A DNA stretch of 45,028 nucleotides, taken from Ruminococcus flavefaciens (GTDB lineage: Bacteria; Bacillota; Clostridia; Oscillospirales; Ruminococcaceae). The position numbers were made by a program, and so were the translations under genes. Positions 29,981 to 38,724 of this stretch are shown here, one piece after another (the stretch's first letter is position 1; every line of letters starts with the position of its first letter). The stretch spans positions 1 to 45,028 of the forward strand of contig JAMPIL010000013.1 in the NCBI GenBank assembly GCA_023662725.1. Reading direction: 5' to 3'. The notes under the pieces are model-generated. The model saw only the letters and a list, made by a program, of their open reading frames with translations. It had not been told where the DNA came from and ran no database searches.

Positions 29981-30826
29981 TCACTTCATATTTTCTTTTA
30001 CGTAATCAATAAGCTTGCCGAGACAAAGCTCAAAAGCGCTTCCGTACCACATTTCATCAAAATTAGGAAGAGTTTCTTCAATACAGTCTACAGTATAGTT
30101 GACGGAAATATCAAGCGCTTGCTGAAGCTTCATTCCAAGAGAAACTGCCCCGGTAAAGACGCTTGCAAAGATATCTCCCGTGCCATGAACACTGCGGTCG
30201 ATATGGTTGCGGAATGAATAATAAAACTTATCATTTGCCGAATCATAGGCGGCTGCACCCTCTTTGCCGTCATTAAAGTTTACTCCCGTCAGAACAGGAA
30301 CACGGCATCCGAGTCCGGCAAGTCTTTTAAGGACATTTTCTGCGTGAATACGATCGTACTTTTCAGAATATGGTATTCCAAGAAGAAGCGAGGCTTCGGT
30401 CATATTTGGAATAATAAAATCAGCTTTTCCGCAAAGCACAGCCATTTCCTTGACAAAATCATCATTGAATCCGGCATAGAATTTTCCGCTGTCTCCCATA
30501 ACAGGATCAACGATTATGAAATTATCCATTCTGCCGAAATCATCAAAGAAATCGGAAACGATTTTAATTTGCTCCTTTGAGCCGAGATACCCTGTATACA
30601 GAGCGTCAAATTTCAGCTCAAGTTTTTTCCAGTGTTCGGCAATAGCCGAAATATCGCCGGTCAGATCACGGAACGTATACCCCTGAAATCCGCCTGTATG
30701 GGTTGAAAGAACCGCAGTTGGTATAACAGCAGTCTCAATTCCCATTGCTGAAATAATAGGAAGGGCAACGGTCAGTGAACATTTACCAAAACACGATATA
30801 TCTTGAATTGTTATAACTTTTTTCAT
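29981..30826 (-). CDS. Pyridoxal/pyridoxamine kinase (ribokinase-like)
   Basis: The enzyme phosphorylates B6 vitamers (pyridoxal, pyridoxamine) to give the cofactor PLP or its precursors. The protein begins MKKVITIQDISCFGKCSLTV, the family N-terminus, followed by PTAVLSTHTGGFQGYTFRDL, ALYTGYLGSKEQI, VDPVMGDSGKFYAGF, IIPNMTEASLLLGIPY and the catalytic HGTGDIFASVFTGAV. I start it at ATG 30826 (281 residues) because the family begins there; the SD is weak (GCGAGTG), and in-frame starts at 30850 and 30868 cannot be excluded. It runs opposite to aroC and stands alone. Confidence 0.88.
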   Translation of the reverse strand: MKKVITIQDISCFGKCSLTVALPIISAMGIETAVIPTAVLSTHTGGFQGYTFRDLTGDISAIAEHWKKLELKFDALYTGYLGSKEQIKIVSDFFDDFGRMDNFIIVDPVMGDSGKFYAGFNDDFVKEMAVLCGKADFIIPNMTEASLLLGIPYSEKYDRIHAENVLKRLAGLGCRVPVLTGVNFNDGKEGAAAYDSANDKFYYSFRNHIDRSVHGTGDIFASVFTGAVSLGMKLQQALDISVNYTVDCIEETLPNFDEMWYGSAFELCLGKLIDYVKENMK

Positions 30827-30982
30827 TTTTATTACACTCGCTTTCGTCATTTCTGAATTAGTTTTCATATTACATTATACATTAATAAGTGATTTTCGTC
30901 AATGTCCAGTTTCAATAATTATTTCCATATCAGATATAATCCGCTTTAGCGATTTTAAATTTTAAAGCATTAAATTATACTA

Positions 30983-31011
30983 TTGACATTATTTGTTTTC
31001 TGTGATATACT
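30983..31011 (+). promoter_or_regulatory. Sigma-A promoter of the aroC-DAHP synthase operon
   Basis: TTGACA (30983-30988) and TATACT (31006-31011) are 17 bases apart, about 40 bases before the TTG start of aroC. Confidence 0.8.
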
Positions 31012-31051
31012 TTAAAAGTGTTATTATGAACTTTTAAAGGAGATGTGAAAT

Positions 31052-32152
31052 TTGAAAAACACCTTTGGTTCAAGCGTCAGCGTAACCATTTTCGGCGAAA
31101 GTCATGGTTCAATGATAGGAGCTATTCTCGATGGTCTTGCTCCCGGAGTTGAGGTCGATGAAGCATTTATTGCTAAACAGATGTCTCTCCGCAAGGCAGT
31201 CGGTTCTATTTCCACAGCGAGACGTGAAGCGGATTCGGTAAAGATCGTCAGCGGCGTTTTTAATGGTAAAACTACCGGAACACCGATTACAATGATCATT
31301 GAAAATCAGGATACAAGAAGCCGTGATTACGGCGAACTCGCTTATAAAGCACGTCCCGGACATGCCGATTTTACGGCATTTATGAAGTACCACGGATTTC
31401 AGGATTTCAGAGGCGGCGGTCATTTTTCCGGAAGAATAACTGCCGGACTTGTTGCTGCCGGAGCTATTGCTATCAATGCTCTTAAAGCTAAAAATATTTT
31501 TATCGGGACACATATACTTTCTTGCGCCGGAATTACCGATGGCGGATTTTCTTCCGATATCAAGGCTGATATTGAAAAACTGAACAACTCGGATTTCGCT
31601 GTTCTTGATGATTCTGTCAAGGATAAAATGATATCTGCCGTTGAATCGGCAAGAAGAGAAGGAAACAGCGTCGGCGGACGGCTTGAAACGCTTGTTTACG
31701 GATTTCCGGCAGGAGTTGGCGAACCGTGGTTTGATACTCTTGAAAGCGTTCTTTCGCATATTATTTTCAGCATTCCGGCTGTTAAGGGAGTAGAATTCGG
31801 CGATGGATTCGCTCTTTCTGATATGAAAGGCAGCGAGGCTAACGATTCTTTCAGAAGCAGCGACGGAAAGGTTTACACCGAAACAAATCGCTGTGGAGGC
31901 ATTCTCGGCGGAATTTCCAATGGTATGCCAATCATTATACGAACTGCTGTTAAGCCTACACCCTCGATTTATACTGAACAGAAAACTGTCGATCTGAATA
32001 CTCTTGAGAACACTACCCTTCAGATAAAGGGACGTCATGATCCGGCAATTATCCACAGAGCCAGAGTAGTTCTCGACAGTGCTGTCGCTCTTGCATTATG
32101 CGATCAGCTTGCGCTAAGATTCGGAACAGATTGGTTTACAGAAAAAAATTAA
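31052..32152 (+). CDS. aroC: Chorismate synthase
   Basis: Chorismate synthase turns 5-enolpyruvylshikimate-3-phosphate into chorismate, the last shikimate-pathway step, using reduced FMN. The 366-residue protein has the family motifs FGESHGSMIGAILDGLAPG, RREADSVKIVSGVFNGKTTG, RPGHADFTAFMKYHGFQDFR, GGGHFSGRITAG and NGMPIIIRTAVKPTPSI, with RGRHDP-like KGRHDPAIIHRA near the end. The start is TTG 31052 after AAAGGAG; no ATG precedes the conserved N-terminus. The DAHP synthase gene follows after 18 bases, so the last and first enzymes of the pathway are made from one transcript. Confidence 0.96.
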   Translation: MKNTFGSSVSVTIFGESHGSMIGAILDGLAPGVEVDEAFIAKQMSLRKAVGSISTARREADSVKIVSGVFNGKTTGTPITMIIENQDTRSRDYGELAYKARPGHADFTAFMKYHGFQDFRGGGHFSGRITAGLVAAGAIAINALKAKNIFIGTHILSCAGITDGGFSSDIKADIEKLNNSDFAVLDDSVKDKMISAVESARREGNSVGGRLETLVYGFPAGVGEPWFDTLESVLSHIIFSIPAVKGVEFGDGFALSDMKGSEANDSFRSSDGKVYTETNRCGGILGGISNGMPIIIRTAVKPTPSIYTEQKTVDLNTLENTTLQIKGRHDPAIIHRARVVLDSAVALALCDQLALRFGTDWFTEKN

Positions 32153-32170
32153 TGAAAAGGAAGTAATTTT

Positions 32171-33199
32171 ATGGCTATGAATATTGTAAGAGAGCTGCCG
32201 CATCCTGATGATATAAAGGCTGCTCATCCCCTGACACAGGAACTCATCGACATCAAGGCTAAACGTGATGAGGAAATCAAGAAAGTTTTCACAGGCGAAT
32301 CCGATAAATTCCTTCTTATTATCGGTCCATGTTCGGCTGATAATGAGGACAGCGTTCTCGACTATATCACTCGTCTGAGAAAGCTTCAGGATAAGGTTGA
32401 AGATAAAATACTCATCATTCCAAGAATTTATACCGGAAAGCCAAGAACTACCGGAGATGGATACAAGGGTATGCTCCACCAGCCTAACCCAACTGCAATG
32501 CCGGATCTTAAAAGCGGCATCATTGCTGTAAGAACTCTTCATATGAAGGCTCTTGAGGAAACAGGTTTCAGCGCTGCGGACGAAATGCTTTATCCGGAGA
32601 ATTTCAGTTACCTTGACGATCTTCTCGCTTATATCGCTATCGGCGCCCGTTCCGTTGAAAATCAGCAGCATCGTCTTGTTTCAAGCGGAGTTTCTATTCC
32701 TGTTGGTATGAAAAATCCTACAGGCGGCGATATTTCAGTTATGATGAACTCTATCACTGCCGCTCAGCACAGCCATGCTTTCATTTACAGAGGATGCGAA
32801 GTCAGAAGCGAGGGAAATCCGTATGCTCACGCTATTCTTCGTGGATATGTTAACGATAAGGGACAGTCTTTCCCGAATTATCACTACGAAGACCTTGCTC
32901 GCCTTGCTGAAACTTATGCTCAGAAAAATCTTAAAAATCCTGCCTTGATTGTTGATGCAAACCATTCTAATTCCGGCAAGCAGTATTTTGAGCAGATTCG
33001 TATTTCTAAGGAAATTCTTCATAGTATGCGTCACAGCAGTGATATAAAAAATCTTGTCAAAGGGCTCATGATCGAAAGCTATATCGAGGACGGAGCGCAG
33101 AAGATCGGTGAAAATATCTACGGCAAATCCATTACGGATCCATGTCTCGGCTGGGAAAAATCCGAGAGACTTATTCTTGATATTGCAGATCAGCTTTGA
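32171..33199 (+). CDS. aroF: 3-deoxy-7-phosphoheptulonate (DAHP) synthase, class I AroF/G type
   Basis: DAHP synthase joins phosphoenolpyruvate and erythrose-4-phosphate, the entry step to aromatic amino acids. The 342-residue protein is of the E. coli AroF/G/H type: LLIIGPCSADNEDSVLDYIT, RIYTGKPRTTGDGYKGMLHQ, IAIGARSVENQQHRLVSSGV, PVGMKNPTGGDISVMMNSI, FIYRGCEVRSEGNPYAHAIL and VDANHSNSGKQY are all present. Metal-binding Cys (GPCSA), His, Glu and Asp positions look intact. The allosteric specificity (Phe, Tyr or Trp) cannot be read off, so the gene symbol is only a family label. The SD is AAGGAAG, and a terminator follows. Confidence 0.94.
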   Translation: MAMNIVRELPHPDDIKAAHPLTQELIDIKAKRDEEIKKVFTGESDKFLLIIGPCSADNEDSVLDYITRLRKLQDKVEDKILIIPRIYTGKPRTTGDGYKGMLHQPNPTAMPDLKSGIIAVRTLHMKALEETGFSAADEMLYPENFSYLDDLLAYIAIGARSVENQQHRLVSSGVSIPVGMKNPTGGDISVMMNSITAAQHSHAFIYRGCEVRSEGNPYAHAILRGYVNDKGQSFPNYHYEDLARLAETYAQKNLKNPALIVDANHSNSGKQYFEQIRISKEILHSMRHSSDIKNLVKGLMIESYIEDGAQKIGENIYGKSITDPCLGWEKSERLILDIADQL

Positions 33200-33214
33200 T
33201 TTTTTCATAAAAAT

Positions 33215-33238
33215 AAGGACGGAGTAAAATCCGTCCTT
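33215..33238. terminator. Bidirectional terminator between the DAHP synthase gene and smpB
   Basis: AAGGACGGA (33215-33223) pairs exactly with TCCGTCCTT (33230-33238); it serves two convergent genes. Confidence 0.8.
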
Positions 33239-33242
33239 TATT

Positions 33243-33707
33243 TTATCTGTTGCGAGTTTTTAAGCTGCGGTCTATCTCACGCTTTGCATCACGTTTTGCT
33301 GCATCATCACGCTTATCATAGAGTTTTTTACCTTTGCAGAGACCAAGCTGCATTTTCACCTTTGAATCTTTAAAATAAAGACTTAGCGGAATCAGCGACA
33401 ATCCATCCTGTTTCAGCGTTCCGTAAAGTTTATTTATCTCACGGCGATGCATAAGCAGCCGGCGGACTCTTAATGGATCACGATTAAAAATATTTCCTTT
33501 TTCATATGGGGAAATGTGCATTCCTTTGACAAAAAGCTCGCCTTTATCAATAGAGCACCATGAATCTTTCAGGTTTACTCCGCCCTGACGAATAGATTTA
33601 ACTTCAGTTCCGACAAGTTCTATTCCAGCTTCAAAAGATTCGAGAACAAAATAATCGTGCCGTGCTTTACGGTTATCTGCAATGGATTTAGTTCCTTTCG
33701 ACCGCAT
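33243..33707 (-). CDS. smpB: SsrA-binding protein SmpB
   Basis: SmpB binds tmRNA and brings it to stalled ribosomes for trans-translation. The 154-residue protein shows the family sequence throughout: [80 protein letters not shown] and the basic tail [20 protein letters not shown]. The start is ATG 33707, eight bases after AGGAG; the longer in-frame reading from 33755 would run through the promoter. A promoter (33739-33767) overlaps the end of the neighbouring AraC gene. Its RNA partner ssrA is also in this window, at 43410-43781. Confidence 0.96.
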   Translation of the reverse strand: MRSKGTKSIADNRKARHDYFVLESFEAGIELVGTEVKSIRQGGVNLKDSWCSIDKGELFVKGMHISPYEKGNIFNRDPLRVRRLLMHRREINKLYGTLKQDGLSLIPLSLYFKDSKVKMQLGLCKGKKLYDKRDDAAKRDAKREIDRSLKTRNR

Positions 33708-33738
33708 AAATTCAACTCCTGTCTCAATTTTATAATAT

Positions 33739-33767
33739 AGTATACACCAAATCATTTAAAAAGTCAA
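33739..33767 (-). promoter_or_regulatory. Sigma-A promoter of smpB
   Basis: On the minus strand TTGACT (33762-33767) and TATACT (33739-33744) are 17 bases apart. Confidence 0.75.
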
Positions 33768-33775
33768 TAGATTAA

Positions 33776-34648
33776 TCACTGTTTTTTTCTGATCATTGAT
33801 TGATAAACAGATGGAGACATTCCGGTATGTTTTCTGAAAATACGGCTGAAATAATTCTGGTCATAATATCCGCATTCCCACGCAATTTCTCCGATTGAAA
33901 TATCTGGCGATTCAAGAAGCTTTTTCGCTTTTTTTATCCTTAGTTTTGTAATGTAGTTATTCGGTGTTTCAGAGAATGCCGATTTAAAAACACGCAGAAA
34001 TTGTCTTTGAGAATAGCCGGAAATTTCCGATAACTGTTCTGTTGTTATTTGCGAGGAAAAGTTATTTTCAATGTATGCTGCAACATCGGCAAGCTTGAAA
34101 AAATCATTTTTGTCCTTTGCTCTTTCAGTCTTATAAAATCTCGAACAAGTTATGCAAAGACCGCAGAAACCTGAAAAGACAGCGTCTTTCCAGCCTTCCG
34201 GCTTTTTCGTGTATTCGTCATAAAGTAAATTGATAAGATTTTTAACTGATGAAAATTCCTCATGATTCAGATTGAGTTGACTGCAAAAACCGTAACTTTC
34301 GTAATATTGAGGTTCGATTACAAACAATGCCTGAAATCCGGCAAGACTTTTAATGTCATAAACGCTGCTGAAAACTTTTTCCGGCTTGAACATTATATTG
34401 CACAAAACCATTTTGTCCGGCTCGATAAATCCATGTGAAACCGATTGGTTTATGACAAAAATATCTCCCTCAGAGATTTTATAGCGTTCTCCATTCACAA
34501 TATGGTCGGAAGAGCCGCTCAGCACTATTACAAGTTCAGAAAAATCCTCGTGAGAATGTTCATAGAGATCGGTGTCGTGAAAGCCGTACTGTATATGTAT
34601 AGGAAAATCATCAGTTTCTGAAAAAAGTCTGAACGGAAATGATATCAT
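33776..34648 (-). CDS. AraC family regulator with cupin sensor domain
   Basis: The 290-residue protein has an N-terminal cupin-type sugar-binding domain (about 15-150; FHDTDLYEHSHEDFSELVIV, ISEGDIFVINQSVSHGF) and a C-terminal AraC double HTH (about 185-288; EQLSEISGYSQRQFLRVFKS, ISIGEIAWECGYYDQNYFSR, RKHTGMSPSVYQ). Such proteins usually activate nearby sugar-utilisation genes on binding a mono- or oligosaccharide. The SD is AAGGAG before ATG 34648. It is divergent from a GH5-dockerin endoglucanase, with direct repeats in the shared intergenic region that overlap its own -35 box; control of that gene and of itself is likely. Confidence 0.9.
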   Translation of the reverse strand: MISFPFRLFSETDDFPIHIQYGFHDTDLYEHSHEDFSELVIVLSGSSDHIVNGERYKISEGDIFVINQSVSHGFIEPDKMVLCNIMFKPEKVFSSVYDIKSLAGFQALFVIEPQYYESYGFCSQLNLNHEEFSSVKNLINLLYDEYTKKPEGWKDAVFSGFCGLCITCSRFYKTERAKDKNDFFKLADVAAYIENNFSSQITTEQLSEISGYSQRQFLRVFKSAFSETPNNYITKLRIKKAKKLLESPDISIGEIAWECGYYDQNYFSRIFRKHTGMSPSVYQSMIRKKQ

Positions 34649-34677
34649 GATAAATCTCCTTCTATGTTTTCATTTAT

Positions 34678-34778
34678 ATTGTAGCATATTTCATATCAGA
34701 ATTCAATAGCTTTTGTCAGAATTGTGCTAAACTGATGTCGTTTTTCTTCTAACACAATATGCAAAAAGATGATATAAT
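34678..34778. promoter_or_regulatory. Divergent promoters and 20-bp-spaced direct repeats between the AraC and GH5 genes
   Basis: The regulator promoter (minus) is TTGAAT (34701-34706) and TACAAT (34678-34683), spacer 17. The GH5 promoter (plus) has TATAAT at 34773-34778 and only a poor -35 (CTAACA at 34749-34754), which fits an activated promoter. TCAGAATTCAATAGC (34696) and TCAGAATTGTGCTA (34716) are direct repeats whose starts are 20 bp apart; the first covers the regulator -35. Confidence 0.65.
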
Positions 34779-34814
34779 ATAAGTAATATTACAAAAATCA
34801 ACAGGAGGGATAAA

Positions 34815-36155
34815 ATGAAGAAAATTAAAATCACAAGCCTGATCACATCTGCGGTTATGATGTTTTCAGCTTTAAGCACGTCTTCTTTTACAGTAAACGC
34901 TGACAATAGCAGTATTATGAGAGATATTTCAACTATGGAACTTGTCCGTGATATGGGAATCGGCATAAATCTTGGAAACACTATGGAATCATGCGGCGAT
35001 TGGATTGCTCAGTGGGGAGACGGTACGGTTTCTTCCTATGAAACAGCATGGGGAAGTCCTGTGATCACTCAGGACATGATTAATGGTTATGCCGATGAAG
35101 GTTTCGGAGTTTTAAGAATTCCTGTTGCATGGTCGAATATGATGGGCGATAATTACACTATAAACAGCCAGTATATGTCGAGAATTCAGGAACTTGTCAA
35201 TTGGACTCTTGATGCCGATATGTACGCAATTATCAATATTCACTACGATAACGGCTGGGTCAATTCTTTCCCCGATAATAAAGACGAATCTATGAAGCGT
35301 TATACAAGGATGTGGGAGCAGATTTGCGATGGCTTTGAAAATTATGGCGATCACCTTATTTTTGAATCTCAGAATGAAGAACTTGGCTGGGAAAGCCTTT
35401 GGAATCCCTGGGGAGACACAAATGGCAAGGTAGAATCCTACGATCTTGTTAATGAGATAAATCAGAAGTTTGTTGATGTTGTAAGAAGTTCCGGAGGAAA
35501 CAACAGTGAGCGACATCTTCTTATTTCCGGTTATAATACGTCCATTGAACGAACCTGCGATCCGCTTTTTAAAATGCCGAACGATCCTATGAACCGCTGC
35601 GCAGTTTCTGTACACTACTACACTCCTGCTTCATTTGCTATTCTTGAAGAGGACGCTGACTGGGCAAAAATGAGTTCAACGTGGGGAACAGATGCTGATT
35701 TTGCGGAATTATATCAGCAGATGGACATGATGAAAACGACGTTTATTGATAATGGAATTCCTGTAATTATCGGAGAATATGGCTGTCCCATAAAAAACAA
35801 GGAACTTGATTCTGTACGTCTTTTCCTCAGTTCAGTCTGCAAAGAGGCTTACGAAAGACAGCTTTGTCCGATAATGTGGGATATCACGGGTAACCAGTAT
35901 AATCGTGATACCTGTGAACTTAACGATAAAACGCTTAAGGAACTTCTTATGTCTATTCCAGCAAAAAATGAGTCGGTCAAATATGATATCAACAATGATG
36001 GAAAATTCAATATAGCTGATCTTGTAAGTCTTAATGTCTGGATAATCAGATCCGGAGATCTTAAAAATCCTTCGGCTGCCGATCTGGACGGTGACGGTGA
36101 AATCAATTCATTCGATCTTGTTCTGCTTAGACAAGCATTTGCAAAGCAGCTTTAA
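34815..36155 (+). CDS. Cellulosomal GH5 endoglucanase with dockerin
   Basis: The 446-residue secreted enzyme has a signal peptide (1-29), a GH5 domain (about 38-375, most like subfamily 4) and a C-terminal dockerin (about 388-446). GH5 features are GIGINLGNTMESCG, FGVLRIPVAWSNM, AIINIHYDNGW, the acid/base Glu188 in FESQNEELGW and the nucleophile Glu321 in VIIGEYG. The acid/base is followed by Glu instead of the usual Pro of NEP, a variant I recall from ruminococcal cellulases. The family cuts internal beta-1,4 bonds of cellulose, mixed glucan or xyloglucan. Dockerin loops are DINNDGKFNIADL and DLDGDGEINSFDL. The SD is CAGGAGGG before ATG 34815. It is divergent from an AraC regulator. Confidence 0.94.
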   Translation: MKKIKITSLITSAVMMFSALSTSSFTVNADNSSIMRDISTMELVRDMGIGINLGNTMESCGDWIAQWGDGTVSSYETAWGSPVITQDMINGYADEGFGVLRIPVAWSNMMGDNYTINSQYMSRIQELVNWTLDADMYAIINIHYDNGWVNSFPDNKDESMKRYTRMWEQICDGFENYGDHLIFESQNEELGWESLWNPWGDTNGKVESYDLVNEINQKFVDVVRSSGGNNSERHLLISGYNTSIERTCDPLFKMPNDPMNRCAVSVHYYTPASFAILEEDADWAKMSSTWGTDADFAELYQQMDMMKTTFIDNGIPVIIGEYGCPIKNKELDSVRLFLSSVCKEAYERQLCPIMWDITGNQYNRDTCELNDKTLKELLMSIPAKNESVKYDINNDGKFNIADLVSLNVWIIRSGDLKNPSAADLDGDGEINSFDLVLLRQAFAKQL

Positions 36156-36168
36156 TGAATAGAAAAAA

Positions 36169-36185
36169 CTCCGCTATATGCGGAG
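36169..36185. terminator. Bidirectional terminator between the GH5 gene and the TIR-SPFH operon
   Basis: CTCCGC (36169-36174) pairs with GCGGAG (36180-36185), flanked by an A-run on the left and a T-run on the right. Confidence 0.85.
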
Positions 36186-36193
36186 CTTTTTTA

Positions 36194-36889
36194 TTATTTG
36201 AAATTTTTACAGACATTGTTTCTATCATTAAGAACGTTTTCAACTTTCTGACAGAGAATAGCTGCATCCGATGAATTACCGTTCATTACTGCCGTTTCAA
36301 GCTGTGAAAAACATCCCATAAGATTCTGCTCGAGTGTATAAAGCTTTGGATTGCTGACAGGATCACTATAGCGGAACGATTCAGCCAGTTTCTCAAGTCG
36401 TGAACGAAGTTCTGTATCGCTTGTTTTATTGATAAGATTCTCAGATTTTGTGCGGAGCTGCTTTATGGTCATCGTATCAGCAGACTGAACCGATTCGATC
36501 TGAACGATCTTATTTCTCGCCATATCAACAGATATACTGCTTATAAGCGCAGCAGCAAGTATAATTACACATAGAATAAAAGCTATCCAAACAGGAAAGT
36601 CATCAATAAATCCAAGTCCGAACAGAGCAAGGCTTAGAATTGTCTGAATACCGAGGTAAATGTATCCTACTCTGAAAACCGGGAATCCAAGAACACGGCT
36701 TTTCAGGTCTGAAGCATTATCGTATGCAGTTTTGAAAATCGGCACTTGCAAGACTATCGCAATAAGCTCAGCGGCATAGGCTATCCAGAAAATTCCTTCT
36801 TTCGGAAACGGTACTGCAAATGCTATAACGGAGAAAACTATCGCTATTATTCCAAGAATTATCCAAATTCGTGAATTATTTTTTTTCAT
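36194..36889 (-). CDS. Four-helix membrane protein, third gene of the TIR-SPFH operon
   Basis: The 231-residue protein has four hydrophobic stretches (about 8-28, 31-50, 72-95 and 99-120; IWIILGIIAIVFSVIAFAV, IFWIAYAAELIAIVLQVPIF, YIYLGIQTILSLALFGLGF, VWIAFILCVIILAAALISSI) and a helical cytoplasmic tail (about 125-231; MARNKIVQIESVQSADTMTI, ENLINKTSDTELRSRLEKLA). I recognise no family with a known role. It begins two bases after the stop of the SPFH gene, so the two must be co-transcribed and probably coupled. Membrane location fits a partner or anchor for the SPFH protein. No catalytic motif is visible. Confidence 0.75.
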   Translation of the reverse strand: MKKNNSRIWIILGIIAIVFSVIAFAVPFPKEGIFWIAYAAELIAIVLQVPIFKTAYDNASDLKSRVLGFPVFRVGYIYLGIQTILSLALFGLGFIDDFPVWIAFILCVIILAAALISSISVDMARNKIVQIESVQSADTMTIKQLRTKSENLINKTSDTELRSRLEKLAESFRYSDPVSNPKLYTLEQNLMGCFSQLETAVMNGNSSDAAILCQKVENVLNDRNNVCKNFK

Positions 36890-36891
36890 AC

Positions 36892-38706
36892 TTATTCTCC
36901 CCTCTTCTTTCCGCAGTTATTGCAGAAATTTCCTGTTATCCCCTTGTTTCCGCATTCGCAGTCCCATGTTTCAGGTGATTTTGGTTTCTTTGCTCCGCAA
37001 TTGCTACAAAAATTTCCGATTATACCTTTGTTTCCGCATTCGCAGTCCCATGTTTCAGGCGGTTTCGGTCGCCTTGCCCCACAATTGTTACAGAAGTTTC
37101 CAGTTACACCTTTATTTCCGCATTCGCAGTTCCACGTTTCAGCAGGCATAGGCTTTTTACTGCCGCAGATGTTACAGAAATTCCCCGTAACTCCATTATT
37201 ACCGCATGAGCAGTTCCATGTATCGGTGATTGCATTGCTCATACTTCCACCAATCGCTGAGGCTGTTTCGGTAAACGGAGTCATTGCTTCTTTGGTCAGA
37301 TTCATAACTCCTCCCATTGCACCAAGCGAGATTCCGAGTCCGGCTATATCCCCAAGACTTCCGCCGACTGTTCCTCCCATATTTTCGACTGCTCCAAGAC
37401 CTACCTGACGAGCAGTTTCTTGCTGGTATGTATAACCTTTCATGCGCATTTCTGCCGCTTCAGCTTCGGCTCTGAGCTTCAATGCTTCAGCATCTCCTTG
37501 TGCGCCGATGATTTTCATTCTTGCAGCAGTCTGAGCTTCGACTGTCTGACGTTCTGCGCTTACTTCAGCTTCGGCTTTGCGAATCTGCTCCTCACGGATT
37601 TTCAGGTACATATCGGCATGCTGCTGTTTAAGACGACTGAAATTAGGATCGTCATCAGGAGTCATGATCGTTGTAACGTAAAATTCCGGCATTAAAAGTC
37701 CGTAATCAACAAGCATTTCGTTGATGCAGTCACGGAGATTTTCGGAAATCATGTCGAGCTTTTCGTCAACTTCAAGGATATTTATCTGACATTCCTTGAT
37801 GATTCTGGCAAGATTGCTCTTTACTTTAGTCATTATCATCGCTCTGAATTTAGCGATAGTTGGCTTCATTCCGTAATTTCCGTCGATCACGTCTTCGTGA
37901 GTGAACTCTGCCGCCGTTCCGACAAGCTTGATGAGAAGCTTTCTTGAATCGCATACTTTCAGGCTGAATTGTCCTGAAGCGCCTATTTCAATGGGCAATC
38001 CGGTTGCAGGATCGAAAAATCTTACCTTTGAATCCGTTCCCCATTTAATTCCCATCTGGACAGTTTTGTTAATGAAGTAAACCTCGGAATGGAAAATGGT
38101 ATCGGCATTTGTCGGCAGCTTGTAGAGCTTTTCCAGAAGAGGAAGATTCTGAGTAGCGAGAGTGTATCTTCCTGCTCCGAAAAGATCGAGAGCCTGACCG
38201 TCACGGAAGAAAATTGCTTCCTGCGATTCGTGAACTATGAGCTGCGAACCGAGGTTGAAGTCCTCTATCGGATGCTTCCAGACAAGAGTCTGATTATCGC
38301 CTTCGTACTTGATAAGACTTGCCAGTCCCTGATTTTTTAGTTTTTCCTTTTCAGCCTGCGACTGAACGTCGATTACGGTATCGCAAAGCGGACAGGTATA
38401 CTCGGCGGCATTTTTGTCCGCAGAGAGATTACACGAACAGCTCGGACAGGTAAACTCAACCTTGTTGAAAATGCTCTCTCCGCTGTTGATTTTCTCTTTG
38501 CAGACTGGACATATAGCCTTTTCTCCCTTGGACTGGTCAAAAATGACGTTGTTTCCGCAGTGCGGACACATTCTCGATGTCATCTTATCGGTTCTTACGT
38601 TTATTGTATAGCCGCAGGTGCAGTCGATTTTCTTCCTTGCAAAGAAGCTGTTCGATGCCTGCGTGTATTTCCCGCATGACGGGCATTCTATTACGAATTT
38701 GGACAT
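36892..38706 (-). CDS. SPFH-domain protein with N- and C-terminal zinc ribbons
   Basis: The 604-residue protein starts with zinc-ribbon pairs (about 8-130; CPSCGKY, CTCGY, CPHCGNN, CPVCKEK, CPSCSCN, CPLCDTV). An SPFH/band-7 domain of the bacterial 'virion core protein' type follows (about 140-360; LIKYEGDNQTLVWKHPIEDF, EAIFFRDGQALDLFGAGRYT), then a coiled coil (about 375-430; RKAEAEVSAERQTVEAQTAA), a Gly-rich stretch (GAVENMGGTVGGSLGDIAGL) and four tandem 28-residue zinc ribbons of pattern W-x-C-x-C-G-N-x-G-x-x-G-N-F-C-x-x-C-G. SPFH proteins form membrane-bound rings or microdomains. It lies 18 bases after the TIR gene and two bases before the membrane protein gene, in one operon. Eight-cysteine-rich ends suggest protein or nucleic acid binding. 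Confidence 0.88.
   Translation of the reverse strand: MSKFVIECPSCGKYTQASNSFFARKKIDCTCGYTINVRTDKMTSRMCPHCGNNVIFDQSKGEKAICPVCKEKINSGESIFNKVEFTCPSCSCNLSADKNAAEYTCPLCDTVIDVQSQAEKEKLKNQGLASLIKYEGDNQTLVWKHPIEDFNLGSQLIVHESQEAIFFRDGQALDLFGAGRYTLATQNLPLLEKLYKLPTNADTIFHSEVYFINKTVQMGIKWGTDSKVRFFDPATGLPIEIGASGQFSLKVCDSRKLLIKLVGTAAEFTHEDVIDGNYGMKPTIAKFRAMIMTKVKSNLARIIKECQINILEVDEKLDMISENLRDCINEMLVDYGLLMPEFYVTTIMTPDDDPNFSRLKQQHADMYLKIREEQIRKAEAEVSAERQTVEAQTAARMKIIGAQGDAEALKLRAEAEAAEMRMKGYTYQQETARQVGLGAVENMGGTVGGSLGDIAGLGISLGAMGGVMNLTKEAMTPFTETASAIGGSMSNAITDTWNCSCGNNGVTGNFCNICGSKKPMPAETWNCECGNKGVTGNFCNNCGARRPKPPETWDCECGNKGIIGNFCSNCGAKKPKSPETWDCECGNKGITGNFCNNCGKKRGE
36897..37230 (-). repeat. Four tandem 84-bp coding repeats (zinc ribbons)
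   Basis: The 3' part of the SPFH gene holds four units, each encoding CxCGNxGxxGNFCxxCG. The shared plus-strand core CCGCATTCGCAGT recurs at about 84-base intervals (near 36951, 37035 and 37119), with a diverged fourth copy near 37202. Confidence 0.8.
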
Positions 38707-38724
38707 TTCTTTTACTCCTCTTCA

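Noticed and set aside
31109-32056. 315-residue minus-strand reading opposite aroC
   Set aside because: It is a long shadow frame of aroC, rich in Ser and Asn without domain structure.
34741-34770. ATATGCA before the GH5 gene as a copy of the xylan-regulon half-site
   Set aside because: Orientation and distance to -35 differ, there is no ACAACCCA block, and no partner lies 20 bp away.
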